Below, piece by piece: positions 39,101-48,395 of a stretch of 64,000 bases of DNA. How positions within the stretch are numbered: the first letter of the stretch is position 1; each line of letters starts with the position of its first letter. This DNA comes from an uncultured Francisellaceae bacterium (lineage in GTDB: Bacteria > Pseudomonadota > Gammaproteobacteria > UBA6186 > Azoamicaceae). The notes under the pieces were generated by a model. That model saw only the letters and a list, made by a program, of their open reading frames with translations. It was not told the DNA's origin and did not search any database. A program made the translations under genes and the position numbers. The stretch is from the NCBI GenBank assembly GCA_945956915.1, contig CAMFJH010000001.1, positions 103,155 through 167,154 on the forward strand, written 5' to 3'.

Positions 39101-42100
39101 GCCTTCATAAGGGATCGCTACTGCTTTTTCTTCAGGTGTTTTTTTCTCAGCTTGAGAAGGACCAAAATTTTCGTACAGTTTTTGGGTTGCCGCATAGGGC
39201 AATAACACACTCTGATGATATTTCACTAATGCAAATATCGCTTTTCCTCGTTCATCCGGTAGTTCGTTTATTTCGGGTGGAATAGACTTATTTTTGTTTA
39301 AAAGATACTCTACCATCCCTTCTTTGGTAGCATCACTTAACTTGCCTATACTTTCGATATAGTTTAAATAGTGAAAAAGTGGGTTTTCTTTTGTTTTGTT
39401 ATTTATAAATGCTTCTGCAATTTTCTTGCAGTCTGTTTCACAGGTGGTATCCAAATGTAAGTTGTTTATAAATTGATGAATCGGTAATATGGTGTTTATT
39501 TCTTGTTCACTAACATTTTTATCTTCTCCAATAGTATAATTAAATTGCATTCGAATATCTAAACTGGAATCCACCTCATCAATCAGGCCATCTGCTTTTG
39601 TTTTGTAAAACTTAAGAATTCTACTTAGCCATTTGATTTGTTTTTTCCATTCTGCATCGTTACTCGGTGGACCTTGTTCTAACAGCTCTGCATATTTCAT
39701 CATCAGTGATTTAATACTGTTGTTTGTTGTTATAACATAACCCCGCAACAACATGACTTGATTAAAGTTTCTATAATATTTTTTTAAAGCTAATGCATCA
39801 CAAGGTGTACTGCGATCGAAGATAAATTTATAGGCTGTCTGCCCAAACAAGCTTTCAGAAACATTATTCAAGTCTTGATAATTTGTTTCAAATAACGCAT
39901 CCGGTACTTCAATAACCGAAAGATTAGTGCCTGTGGCTTTTTTCAAAGCTAAAATGGGCAATAGGACTTTCGTTTTACCACCGCCCATAATTAACTGTAT
40001 AATTTTGCTTTCATATTCTTCTTTGTCATTTTGCTTAAGTATTTCGAGAGATTTCATTTGTTTTTCTCGAATTAATATTTTTGAGGCATATTGAAAAACC
40101 ATTAAGTCTTGATCTTTTTGTGGATCAATTAAATTTTTCGCTACCATCTCTTCTGCGAGATTAAAAACAGCAGTCTTTAAAGTTGCAGAAGATTTTTCTG
40201 TAACATCGACTATGGGAATCTCTTTCAATCTGTTTTTAATTCGTTCACACTGTTGTTCTTTTTGAGCCAGCCACAAATAGTTGTTTATTTCATTATGCAG
40301 TTTAATAATTTCTTCTTTATTTAAACCAGTCACTTCTTGATAGGCATTAATATCGTTTTTCATATAAAGACGAAGCAATAAGACTTTAAAGTTATCTTTG
40401 GTAAATTGATATTTATGCTTACCTAAAACAGACAAATTCCAAGCGGCTTTTTCGCCGCCTTCTTTGCTATCACTTGCTCCTCCATTCGCAGTACGAAGGA
40501 TGGTTTCCAAAGATGTTTCTAAATCGGTTTTCAAACATTCAGCTTCTGTTTTTAAATCATTGGCAATTGCTATACGAGTAACGAGTGTACCCATATTTTG
40601 AATGGCGTACGCTTGCTTTTTTAAAGCATATTCATTCTGTAAATGTCCTATATTTTCATCAAGTTTATTTAGAGCTTCTCTTTTTTCTACGTAGCTTTTT
40701 TGAGCTTCAATGTTTTCTTTAACTTTCTGTCGTTGCGATAGTGCAGTTTCGATACTATAGTATCCTTGATAGAACTCTTTTAGTTTTAAATTTTCAGAAA
40801 AATTAAACGGAGCCAAAGGTCTAATTTCTTCTGGAAGAATAGGGTACGGCTTTCTTGCTAAATCAATTATTTTGTCCCAATTAATCTCAGAAGCTTCATA
40901 ATTTGTTTCTGTCTTGTTTTGGACATTATAATCAATCATAATGCCATCGGGGCAGATTTTTTGAGACTCACTAAATATGGCATCAAACCAAGCATTAAGT
41001 GTTTTTTGCGTAAAAAAAGTTTCTGTTGAGTCAACCTGAAAAGACTTCAACTCAGATCTTCGAAAGCGCGAAGGATTATTTAGAATAACAAACAGTAATT
41101 TGCATAACTGAGGTAAATTTTCTGGGTGCTCAGCGTTTTCATTTCTATAGGCTTTTATAGTGTCTGAACAAAATTTCTTTAACCTTTCTATTTGCATCAG
41201 TGTTAAATTGCCTGTTGAAATTTTATAACACAAGGCATAAAACGACTCTATCCATAATTTCTCATCTGTGGGTAGCGATGTTAGTCTTTCAATAATTTCT
41301 GGTGTAAACGTTTTAATATAGTCTTGTAATTTTTTAGAATCCAAATATTGTGTAGGATTTTTACCGTAGTAAAAATACGAATGAGGTTGTTGATCTGTCA
41401 GTGGCTTTTCAGAAACCATTAAAGTTTGAAATTTTTGTGCAATATCCTTCAATATGCCTGAGGGTACTGTCGCACTATCAACAACAAATCCCCCCGGGAT
41501 ATTAATTGCTTTATTTTCTCTCAAGAATTTTGAGCTATATTTCGTAATGTTTTTTTGTTTTGCTAATAATTCTGTAATATCATGCACTCGCTTAATGTCA
41601 CCTTCTGTTTTGACTGCTTTGTTTTTTAGATTATTGAGTTCTAATATAAGCTGTTCTCTTTCTAGCTTTCGCCATTCTAACTGAAGCGAACCTGCTTCTT
41701 TGCCTATTTTAGAGGTAAAGCAAGTACGCAGCAAAACTAATTTTTCGCTGGTTGATAACAAAAACCCTGTTGGAACATTGCCATTATCATGATGATATTT
41801 ATCGTAAATCTTAAATATTTCTTGAGATAACTCTTTAAGAAAATTTTCATTTTCTGCTTGTGCGTGATTTTGAAAAACTTCTACATCTCGATATTGACTG
41901 GAATTATTGTTTGGGAATGTATAATCAGGATGATCTCTATTAAAACTTGCCAGCAGACTTAATGTTTTTAGTTTTATAGAAAGTACTTTGGGATTTTTAA
42001 GCAGTGCTTCTGCTTGTTTTTTTTTTAAAAAAGTGGGGGTTGAATTTATAATCCACCGTATTGTTTCTATTTCTTTAACAGTTCCTTTTAAACTACCAAA

Positions 42101-45100
42101 CCGCTCATGCAAATAGAATAGTGTTTCTAATGCTGCATCTGGATTTCTTTTGCATAAATATGTGTAAACTAAATACAAGCCATCTTCTATGTTGTTGGGT
42201 ATGACTTTACCATTGTCAATTGTATAGGTATGATAATTTTCTACGCGGTTATAATGCCTATCTGTTATTTTTAATTTTTTGAGCCATGTATGTCTTATGA
42301 TATCTGAAGTGTCTAAACTAAATGGATACTCGGCACTGCTTTTATATGTAGGTAGTTGACTGTGTTGTATGTTTATATCTAAAAAAAACTGTTGTCTAGG
42401 AATAATCAATTTTTCTTTTGGTTTTTTTGATTTTGTTTTTTCATCTTTTTCTTTAGTCTCTATTTGTTCTTTTGTTTCTTTTGGCTTTTCTATGCGCACA
42501 AAATGTAATGGTGCCTTAAAGCCAGGAATCAATGTATCACTGTCATTTAAAACTAATTTTTCAGCTGTGTCTTTTCGAATAAAATCCCAAAATGGATTTT
42601 TATTCGCATTCTCTTGGATATTTAATTCAAAATTATATCTTGGAAATCGGACTATAAACTTTGGTTCTTCCTCCTTACTATTTTTATAAACCTCAATAAA
42701 TGATTTGTCTTCAAAGTTTGAAAACATATTATGTAAATAGGATTTTTGATTTAATAAAACATAAGGCGTTTCTGTGAATGGCTCGCTTATAGAAACTTGT
42801 TCTATCAGGGTTATTGTTTTGGTCTCATTGTTATAACAATGTGTAATCTTGCCCGTCTCTATCTCAATTGCATATATTTTTTCTTGACGCACCCAAAAAT
42901 GATGTGATTTTGTAATTGTACTTGGAAATTCAGGAGGCGAATCTATAAGTCTAAACCAACTGGCAGGCGATCCGATTTTCTTTTCTATGATTAGATCCTT
43001 TGGGTCTAATGTTGTAATTCTATAAAAAGCACCCTTCGGCTGTTCAAGCTTATAAATTTTTTCTGAACTGTTTTGCCAAATATAGTTTATATCTTCTGAA
43101 AAAAAGCTTACAAATTTTGGATTGGCTTTTAAATCAACAGGGATAAGCTTATATGTCAAATCTTGATCGTCATAAATTTCTCCTGTCTTAAAATTAACTT
43201 TAAAACAAAGCTGTCCTTCTTTATTTTCAAGCACAATATATTGTGCTTGAAATTCAAATATATAATTTTCAGCTTTGAGCTCTAATAACTTTACTATATA
43301 TGTTTCCAGATTTTTTTTAAGTAACGGTGTTAATTCCTTAGGTATATAACGTGACAAAAATGAAACAGCTTCTTTAAATTTCTGTACATACAAAGCATCT
43401 TGGTATTCACGAACTATTGGGTAATGATGGTATACCAACAAAGATTCAAAATACTGTTGTATTTCTGCTTCTGTCAAAACAGCAGGCGCACGTTTTTGCA
43501 GTGTGTTTGCCAATAATAAAAGTCTTGCTGTATGCAACTCTCGTAAAACCAAAGTGTCTGCTGTTTTATGCTTTAAATATGTTTCTAGCTGTTTTTGTAT
43601 CAATTGTAAATTTTCTGCAACACCTTTTATGGCCATTTCATTTGCATAAAAATTGACTTTTATTGCCAGATGTAATAAAAAAATAGCTGTTTTATCCGGT
43701 TTGTTTTTTTGCGAAAATCTGTTTGCGCTTTGGATTAGAAAATCATGCAATTCCTGAAGAAATTCAGAAGATTCAGATAACTTTTCCATGAGCAAATTAG
43801 GCTCGAAGATGTTTTTTTCTAAATAATATTGAATATCTTCTTTTGCCAATAAGCTTAAATTTTTCTTAAAAAAGACTAATGTGCTTTTTAACTGTGCTTT
43901 TTTTGAAGTGCGAAGATGCATTAATTCTCTTACGAGCCATGTCTGGCTGTTCTCGCTTCGTAAAATGTTTCCAAGACCTCCATCTGTGCTGTTTGTATCT
44001 AAATCACCAAGTTGGATCGCATTTGAAGAAGCCATATTTTCACAATGTGTAGAAGCAAGTAAGGTGGCTTCAATCGCTTGCGTGTTACACAATTGTGCTC
44101 CCACAAATCGAGACGGTGTTCCTATAACCTCGTTCCCAAGTATTTTATCGACAAAGCTTTTTGATAAATTTGAAGCAACCGTTCGCTCTTGTTCATCAAA
44201 AACAGTTAGTCGCTGTTCAAGATTAACATGCGGTTTCTTATAGTTGGTGTTAAGTCCACTCAACCCTGCACAAATTGAACGTTCAATTTTATTTTGCCAT
44301 GCACATTTTTCTCGCAATATATTATCTATGGATACACCAAAAAACACAGAGCTTTGATTCAAAAATTTTTCTAAAACATAAAGCACTTTTTTATCTTTAT
44401 TATCTTCTAGAGATTGGTCAATGCTCTTTTTTCGAATACTTTGATACAAAGAAATACAGCTATCATATACACCACAATCTTTAATCATCTGCACATATCG
44501 TCTTGTTATCAGTTCTTTTAACTCTATAGGGTTATATTTTTTATATAGATTTCTTATTTCTTGTAAGCGCGTATCACATAATACTTCTTGGGACCCCAGA
44601 AATGGGTTGTATTTTTCTTGTTCTAAAAGTTTGTATAGCCGTTTTTGCGTAATATCTTCTATGTTGCCTACCTGGCTGCAAATCGTAATAAAGCTTAGGG
44701 CACACACAATATTTTTAGACGTTATAATTTGAGAAAAATTTGGATATGTTTCTATATAAATTTTATATAATTCTGTTAAGGCATCCAAAATGCTTTCTTT
44801 TTCCTGTTCTTGATACTGCAAAGGAATAGGAAGTTTTAAAAAAAATTTTTCTAGCCGATCAATAGCAAATTCAGGATTAGATGTAATCAATGTCTTTGTT
44901 TCTGTTAAAAATAATTCAAAGCCTTTAACATCTTGCGGTGGCGGCTGAGAGGGTATATCTTGGATAGCAGCTGTATCTGTAACAATCAGATTTTCTTCTT
45001 TTGTTTTAGATTCTGCCAAGTTAAATACTGTCTCTTCACTAAAGCTTAATGGTTTGGTAAATGTATCACTTGCTTCATAAAATCTATTAAAGGCATTATT

Positions 45101-46078
45101 GTCAAAAAGTCCTGATTGTTTTAGAGTTTCTTTTTTTTGAGAGAGTATCGATTTTTTTTCTGACAAATATGCATAGGCTTTGTTTTTTTCTACTTTTGAA
45201 AAGTAATCGGACTTCTCTAAAATCCGAGCCATATTATCAATGGCCAACTCTATTTGTTCTTGGACTTGCAACTCTTTTTCTCGCCCATCGGTTATCACTT
45301 GTTCAAGATAAAGATCGAGCGTATGCTTTTTAAAATTATACATAAATCGCTTGTAGGCTTTTTTATCTGCATGCGAAATTTTCGCTAATTGATGTAAAAT
45401 TTTTTCAGCACACGTGCCCGAGCGCTGCCCTGCCGTTAGGTTTATTTCACCCTCGGGAGGTGCAATTAAATCACCCTCTAAATATGCAATTTTTGGAAAG
45501 ATTTTTTGATACAATACGTTTTCGTTATACGATTTTGTTTCATCGTGCTGCTGTGGTTTAAGGAGTTCACCTAAAAACCAAGCAAGCTTCTCTTGATAAT
45601 TTTCTTGTGCAGTGATGTTTTCAATAGAAAACTGTTGAACGGTACAATAGCGTTCTTTATCTACTTCAGAAATGATTTTATGAAAATTTAAACCCGCACC
45701 TGAATTATAAACTTTAAATAAAAGTTGACCAGCTTCATTGGTTTCAAAACAATAAATCAATGCGTGCCCAGGCTCATCCCCATTGCCTACCCACCCTCCA
45801 GGTATCAGCACACGATCTTTTCTTAAAATCTTTTGTGCTATTTTTTGAGATATTTCCGAAATGTTTTTAGTGCTGTTAATATCGTCATCAACCGATTTTA
45901 GGTAATTTAAATCTTCGCTTAACGCTTTTACTTCATTATTTTTTTCTAAATCGTTAAGTGTATTTACATAGGATGTAAATAAGGCAATCGTATCTCTAAA
46001 TGTTTTTCCTTGCAATTTAGTGCCTGAAAGCCAGGTGTCATTATGGATATGTGCAAATAATTTGTCGTCTATCTTCAT
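33116..46078 (-). CDS. Giant DUF3638-like helicase-type protein with protease-like N-terminus
   Basis: A 4320-residue protein, intact over 13 kb. The N-terminus (about 90-225) has PGGWVGNGDEPGHALIYC and FKVYNSGAGLNFH, then QRSGTCAEK. A His followed about 115 residues later by a Cys suggests a CE-clan-type cysteine protease. Near 2026, LIMGGGKTKVLLPILALKK is a Walker A, near 2167 LIDEVDSSLDIRMQFNYTIGE is a DEAD-type motif II, then GVTGTPWN, and near 2666 QGVMRMRGLA is a motif VI. This is the DUF3638 pattern known from large fungal and bacterial proteins. A Gln-rich linker is near 2845-2865. The last 1400 residues are helical repeats, and the end is acidic/Pro-rich. No signal peptide is seen. 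Plausibly a ubiquitin-related or nucleic-acid-directed effector. Confidence 0.82.
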   Translation of the reverse strand: MKIDDKLFAHIHNDTWLSGTKLQGKTFRDTIALFTSYVNTLNDLEKNNEVKALSEDLNYLKSVDDDINSTKNISEISQKIAQKILRKDRVLIPGGWVGNGDEPGHALIYCFETNEAGQLLFKVYNSGAGLNFHKIISEVDKERYCTVQQFSIENITAQENYQEKLAWFLGELLKPQQHDETKSYNENVLYQKIFPKIAYLEGDLIAPPEGEINLTAGQRSGTCAEKILHQLAKISHADKKAYKRFMYNFKKHTLDLYLEQVITDGREKELQVQEQIELAIDNMARILEKSDYFSKVEKNKAYAYLSEKKSILSQKKETLKQSGLFDNNAFNRFYEASDTFTKPLSFSEETVFNLAESKTKEENLIVTDTAAIQDIPSQPPPQDVKGFELFLTETKTLITSNPEFAIDRLEKFFLKLPIPLQYQEQEKESILDALTELYKIYIETYPNFSQIITSKNIVCALSFITICSQVGNIEDITQKRLYKLLEQEKYNPFLGSQEVLCDTRLQEIRNLYKKYNPIELKELITRRYVQMIKDCGVYDSCISLYQSIRKKSIDQSLEDNKDKKVLYVLEKFLNQSSVFFGVSIDNILREKCAWQNKIERSICAGLSGLNTNYKKPHVNLEQRLTVFDEQERTVASNLSKSFVDKILGNEVIGTPSRFVGAQLCNTQAIEATLLASTHCENMASSNAIQLGDLDTNSTDGGLGNILRSENSQTWLVRELMHLRTSKKAQLKSTLVFFKKNLSLLAKEDIQYYLEKNIFEPNLLMEKLSESSEFLQELHDFLIQSANRFSQKNKPDKTAIFLLHLAIKVNFYANEMAIKGVAENLQLIQKQLETYLKHKTADTLVLRELHTARLLLLANTLQKRAPAVLTEAEIQQYFESLLVYHHYPIVREYQDALYVQKFKEAVSFLSRYIPKELTPLLKKNLETYIVKLLELKAENYIFEFQAQYIVLENKEGQLCFKVNFKTGEIYDDQDLTYKLIPVDLKANPKFVSFFSEDINYIWQNSSEKIYKLEQPKGAFYRITTLDPKDLIIEKKIGSPASWFRLIDSPPEFPSTITKSHHFWVRQEKIYAIEIETGKITHCYNNETKTITLIEQVSISEPFTETPYVLLNQKSYLHNMFSNFEDKSFIEVYKNSKEEEPKFIVRFPRYNFELNIQENANKNPFWDFIRKDTAEKLVLNDSDTLIPGFKAPLHFVRIEKPKETKEQIETKEKDEKTKSKKPKEKLIIPRQQFFLDINIQHSQLPTYKSSAEYPFSLDTSDIIRHTWLKKLKITDRHYNRVENYHTYTIDNGKVIPNNIEDGLYLVYTYLCKRNPDAALETLFYLHERFGSLKGTVKEIETIRWIINSTPTFLKKKQAEALLKNPKVLSIKLKTLSLLASFNRDHPDYTFPNNNSSQYRDVEVFQNHAQAENENFLKELSQEIFKIYDKYHHDNGNVPTGFLLSTSEKLVLLRTCFTSKIGKEAGSLQLEWRKLEREQLILELNNLKNKAVKTEGDIKRVHDITELLAKQKNITKYSSKFLRENKAINIPGGFVVDSATVPSGILKDIAQKFQTLMVSEKPLTDQQPHSYFYYGKNPTQYLDSKKLQDYIKTFTPEIIERLTSLPTDEKLWIESFYALCYKISTGNLTLMQIERLKKFCSDTIKAYRNENAEHPENLPQLCKLLFVILNNPSRFRRSELKSFQVDSTETFFTQKTLNAWFDAIFSESQKICPDGIMIDYNVQNKTETNYEASEINWDKIIDLARKPYPILPEEIRPLAPFNFSENLKLKEFYQGYYSIETALSQRQKVKENIEAQKSYVEKREALNKLDENIGHLQNEYALKKQAYAIQNMGTLVTRIAIANDLKTEAECLKTDLETSLETILRTANGGASDSKEGGEKAAWNLSVLGKHKYQFTKDNFKVLLLRLYMKNDINAYQEVTGLNKEEIIKLHNEINNYLWLAQKEQQCERIKNRLKEIPIVDVTEKSSATLKTAVFNLAEEMVAKNLIDPQKDQDLMVFQYASKILIREKQMKSLEILKQNDKEEYESKIIQLIMGGGKTKVLLPILALKKATGTNLSVIEVPDALFETNYQDLNNVSESLFGQTAYKFIFDRSTPCDALALKKYYRNFNQVMLLRGYVITTNNSIKSLMMKYAELLEQGPPSNDAEWKKQIKWLSRILKFYKTKADGLIDEVDSSLDIRMQFNYTIGEDKNVSEQEINTILPIHQFINNLHLDTTCETDCKKIAEAFINNKTKENPLFHYLNYIESIGKLSDATKEGMVEYLLNKNKSIPPEINELPDERGKAIFALVKYHQSVLLPYAATQKLYENFGPSQAEKKTPEEKAVAIPYEGNDQPRENYKFGNYLETINYTIHATLETGISNALFGNVLREQLESASNELRNSVDIFNVDQTETGKIFNQFLQQADPKLTLSEIDLQNSEQLDNLYETLSKNKGLVYFCLKNYILPKVKIEPLILISDPHNHVGLYRSVQGVTGTPWNIGALHQVLSFDQKESLGTDGVTVDLLKRKDKQRKDKDSTSTLVRIVSDSTPSVFLEDAFKNTESPENIRALIDIGARFRGVSNEKAAKIISEFCTKKGSILGDKIKFVLFFKKNSQGKDELHALDTRSKEVKYIGSSDEKIIKAYLGCKPHERFTYYDQKHCIGTDVLQNEKAKAIVTVDKDTLQKDLLQGVMRMRGLAVAQDVEIFVSPNIKEALKEGELVDINSIIELTNKNQNKRVLEDHFRSAIQKMHNLVREAILKSILDMPDKDAMLKKACFDSAKKLFMFEQNRDFFDLYGKPQKLIKITKIFKELEEKLLLDMDNISLPKEEIAQIKSGLEADFKKLIQDGLLKCPEKVFYTKAPLLGQAVQTQQASQAQKQQAQQQQQQQQADMTSRWHSFAIPFDNWIQGLSFESLMTMQHPKNLNKIKDLNYVYKDYYHSGFPLPFHPGIFSSVNFYQTCNDFSAINAKSVHAVLMRETSSGDVEAVIITYPEVDQLSPILSDPKNGHPQHAWIVDSSGEFLLGKKPEKTSANYDKILTQLQFFNGNFLTLGTHDSLDHWLLEYQKAGFDFFDQNVKPFRNIESWQIDVLKNRLQELDKAYQFVLEKHKKSELAVDWEKKFSKCTPADLQGVKLFEGFIISLKQDSKILEEKGVFNSQHTLFYTYRYLDMIVKNKDEALENAFIRYLIKDRQRCITVIQETISNQNYGMLEKILAVMLPTDEAFHNDLIKKIAFIDNNTSLLQPTLNVFFSKINGLSDKNEQTRFYENLLDQAFKERGRDTSWLQLSVFFKNTPEEYIKIIFSNPTHQQNIVNNIKEFYYVDSTTLAHLAQYLPKEIFLSLLDCDSNSNNVVLQSSTTITDPKDLKYIVDVVGLEKYMALLKEPQDLFKDTISSMLSSKESAKKLLEIFGDQKDQLLIKYGFEAAKKLLLGSYEYANDFKHILDMLPKEPINIQEQVFFKVILNDPKFDIQSRFEEFEYYTKEWGEEKIVEWLEKNPNDWGGAIEEVDNVLSKSLFSYFKKSKHDYKVEHQNWLGDSFFYMCTRFVNSIEYIQSGETYKEFILIQTKLYINRTLKEKKFETVNSVFEYRTIQDIDFCLADITVETFSYLLKLACKKNPSAELMTKLLDSSAGNHYLQTPEAQKDYILFESEASQKKFTANLNSSGFELNFDTLSELKLEQEESQKIAAAFNQILITSMLEYSVAKFDKFKRAEALASLESCFKSNYFQTHLNEESMLKLCIQLQKLNPPDESETFFYQRHENTIKSALQYYFKNNEVDTRQMLKKMLMLNQEIESISLMKALSDFGFNFLMPEDFILCLKETSSTDAFLTINPELSAQTIILSLKRNDFLFSKQLLQKLSQSNSAKQVNESIKSYLKKDKETTAKNLLAIMDHEKNPSETENLLMYYFDLEPELLNFRTLESLKSRWGEKEYNSFFEKHFDSIKKSCINNSKSDYIAFCRKLSNLNTVFSRKMLLKESVQLDLFWADAIESGDIGTVFSVNQLLYNTADKLEEHVIDYLQKKYPNGDVYEFLSILIKTSFNRSFDYNFTRARQMENLIENIKKIVLEKYPQSREDACFRIITLVGQEEPENKSNMENTSVFKELCSPYLVDISSASQSETTYDDLDSRELDGFGSASDAFGSTADDGLGFNFPSKNYVLPLKILLALSTYWPHQQIRDLMSELASSYPITYNQAETLGEDIKQADFLKLYALCIDSNIDSSTLATLGQEKWPEITEQLHVMEAESKNQAIQQSGFVFSVISDELWDNNEQNPEGISQMPINEEENPKPARPMVSFTFRPSVPNSSTAWPNADDQEETQVQAPTHNVDGKEKAEGSAKPTTPDSSNH

Positions 46079-46525
46079 TCTATTCCCACAACGAGTTATT
46101 TTTATAACAGTTTATTAAAGTACCTTATTAAAGGTAATAGTACAAATTTACATTATTTTCTAGATTGCAGCTAGGTCTTTGGTCTTTAAGCGTTTAGAAA
46201 GAGACGGTTGTTTTTTGTTAAAGCTTTAAACCTGTGTTCCCAACTATTCACGTGTACCTTCACAGTAAAAAAATCACCATCAGGTAATTCTACTCAAAAG
46301 CTCGAACTGAGCTTATAATTACAATTTGACCTATATTGGCATTTGTTTTGCGGATTGTGTATCATACCACAACCTTATGTTCTGTGGGATACTGGTAAGC
46401 CATTAAAAGTTATGCTATATGAACATAGTTAATTGAGAAAGCTTGCTTAATAGGGGGGGTTAATGTGCCCGGCATATTTTTTAAAGCAACACACAGACAG
46501 GCTCAAACAGTAAGGAGAGATTATC
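46079..46525. other. 447-bp intergenic region between divergent genes
   Basis: Holds the divergent promoters of the 4320-residue gene and the outer-membrane gene. A clear AAGGAGA ribosome binding site precedes ATG 46526. An unbroken run of seven G occurs near 46455. No convincing promoter boxes or RNA gene were seen. Confidence 0.4.
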
Positions 46526-47287
46526 ATGAAAAAAAAATTAGCATTATTAGTAACCCCGCTGGTTATGTTAGCCACAGGCACTGCTGTTGCGAACACGAAT
46601 ATGATGGGTTGCTGTTTATCACCCTATCTTGGAGTTGATGCGCAAATACGCCATATGCCTTTTCAAAAAGATTTTGGTGGCAATGTGTTGAAGAAAAATT
46701 ATCCACAAGGTAATTTTTTTGCAGGATTAAGACTTGACTATTTTGGTCTTGAAGCAGGATATACCGTTTCTAAAAAGAAACATGGAACTAGAAATAATGT
46801 AAATGGCGCTCCTGTATTTGGAGTAGCCCCTGCACCCCTTGGGCCTTTGGAGCTTAGTACAACACAAATTCATCGTGCAACATCTAGAATTCATGGATGG
46901 AATTTCAATCTAATGGGCTATTTACCTATATTTTGTCCAGAAAATCATGTAGAACTAGTCGGTGGTGTAGGGATATCGCAATTCAAACATCGAGCACATA
47001 GAACACTTTCAGCAACTAGTGTATTTGAAGGAGATGTGCCTGGCACCACAGATATAGAATTGGATGTAGTTAATACTCATTTTAATAAACGTAAGGCTGT
47101 ATTAAGACTAACGGGAGGTATACAGCATATGTTAACAGATTGCTTTGGTATTCGTGCGTTGGTAAATTGGGAAAATACTGCTAAATTGCGCATACAAGGC
47201 AGAGATGATGAAACGGGAGAGAGAGGTTTTCTAGCTAGAACAAAAAACAGTTTTAATTATGGACTGGGTGTTTTTACTAATTTCTAA
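46526..47287 (+). CDS. Outer-membrane beta-barrel protein
   Basis: A 253-residue protein with a clear signal peptide (MKKKLALLVTPLVMLATGTAVA). The barrel starts at LSPYLGVDAQIRHM and shows alternating strands (GLRLDYFGLEAGYTV, RIHGWNFNLMGYLP, HVELVGGVGISQFKHRAHR), ending GLGVFTNF with a terminal Phe. The layout resembles the OmpA-type eight-stranded barrel/opacity family. A single gene with its own terminator. Surface exposure is expected; the function is unknown. Confidence 0.8.
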   Translation: MKKKLALLVTPLVMLATGTAVANTNMMGCCLSPYLGVDAQIRHMPFQKDFGGNVLKKNYPQGNFFAGLRLDYFGLEAGYTVSKKKHGTRNNVNGAPVFGVAPAPLGPLELSTTQIHRATSRIHGWNFNLMGYLPIFCPENHVELVGGVGISQFKHRAHRTLSATSVFEGDVPGTTDIELDVVNTHFNKRKAVLRLTGGIQHMLTDCFGIRALVNWENTAKLRIQGRDDETGERGFLARTKNSFNYGLGVFTNF

Positions 47288-47294
47288 TCATAAA

Positions 47295-47319
47295 AAAAGG
47301 GTGGGATACCCACCCTTTT
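47295..47319. terminator. Bidirectional Rho-independent terminator
   Basis: AAAAGGGTGGG pairs perfectly with CCCACCCTTTT around a 3-base loop. A-runs and T-runs flank it, so it can end both the rightward outer-membrane gene and the leftward gene at 47333. Confidence 0.9.
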
Positions 47320-47332
47320 ACTCTTTATAATA

Positions 47333-47995
47333 TCATTTTCCGCGATTACTTGTTCTACGTGCTGCTTTTGATGCAGCTATTTGTGCAGCGCGCTCATCAG
47401 CCGCTTGTTTAGCCCTAGCTGCTTCAGCCTGAGCTTCCTGCTGAGCTCTAGCTTCTTGAGCAGCTCGTTCAGCCTCGACTTGTCGACCTGCTGGAGTATT
47501 ACGAACGTCTTGAGTTAGCTTGCGTGTTTGTTCTTGTCGAGTTTTAACCTCCTCAGCGCTTGGAGATACTAATCTGTCGTATGCATCATTAAAAACAACA
47601 AAAACTTCTGACATCTTCTCTTTAGTAGCCGGACTGGGTCGTGTAACAATTGTAAAAGAGTTAAAGAGTGCTCTTTGCAATTCATTTAGTTGATCAGTCA
47701 GTGTATGGCTACCAAATAATTCTGCAAACTCCCGAGATTTACTAGGAGATAGCAATGTTTCTAGAGTTTGATATGCCGTAACTGCTTTCTGTAAAGCTTT
47801 CGTAGCAGATATCCGATTTTCCACACTGCTGGTTATCGGGCCTTTTATTCCTAGTAAGAACGCTACAACTTCCAAATGATCTTTAACATCTATTATGTCC
47901 CGTAAATTCTGCAATGTAATCCCATTTTTTGCGGCAATACATCTTTCAAAAAATTCAGAGATTTCTTTGGCATTAGCTTCATTGTTAACTGGCAT
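47333..47995 (-). CDS. Hypothetical protein with Ala/Glu/Gln-rich coiled coil
   Basis: A 220-residue soluble protein with GGGGGTG upstream of its ATG. Residues 1-150 are helical and unrecognised. From about 150 to 210 there is a low-complexity stretch of Ala, Glu, Gln and Arg (QEARAQQEAQAEAARAKQ) that should form a long single helix. It ends in the basic KAARRTSNRGK. There is no signal peptide. The tail is reminiscent of TolA-like or effector coiled coils but is not diagnostic. Confidence 0.75.
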   Translation of the reverse strand: MPVNNEANAKEISEFFERCIAAKNGITLQNLRDIIDVKDHLEVVAFLLGIKGPITSSVENRISATKALQKAVTAYQTLETLLSPSKSREFAELFGSHTLTDQLNELQRALFNSFTIVTRPSPATKEKMSEVFVVFNDAYDRLVSPSAEEVKTRQEQTRKLTQDVRNTPAGRQVEAERAAQEARAQQEAQAEAARAKQAADERAAQIAASKAARRTSNRGK

Positions 47996-48395
47996 AAGAC
48001 ACCCCCATTAATTTTTAATAATTAAACACTTCTTTCGAGCGTAGTCTATCACAGTAGTTATTTACTTTACAAGTTTTGTACTTTTCACACGAAGGCTAGT
48101 CCTAAAAATTAAATGAGTCAATCAACATTCTTATTTTGTGGTGAGTGTTAAGAATGAAAGGATAATCAGGTTTTTATTGTTGTATTTACCCGTTTTATTT
48201 TTAATAAACTTAAATTATGGATAAATATCAATTTGGAGGCGCAGTAGACTAGCGTCGCAGCAATCGCTAAGCGAGAGACGCACCATAAGCCGAACAACTA
48301 TGAAAAGTGCACATAGAACAAAAATACATAAAACACTTGTGAGCTGTCCAAAATCGAGGTACACTACGCTCTACTTTAAGTTAATTGTTCGTTAT
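47996..48395. other. 400-bp non-coding region upstream of the SRP RNA
   Basis: No credible gene. Near 48253-48283, GCGTC and GACGC enclose an inner TCGC-TAA-GCGA stem, a small structured element of unknown role. A promoter-like pair, TTGTGA and TACACT with 17 bases between, ends near 48366 and is well placed for the SRP RNA. Confidence 0.4.

Noticed and set aside
33119..46000. Many antisense open frames within the 4320-residue gene
   Set aside because: The long sense frame has clear motifs; the antisense frames are short and low in complexity.
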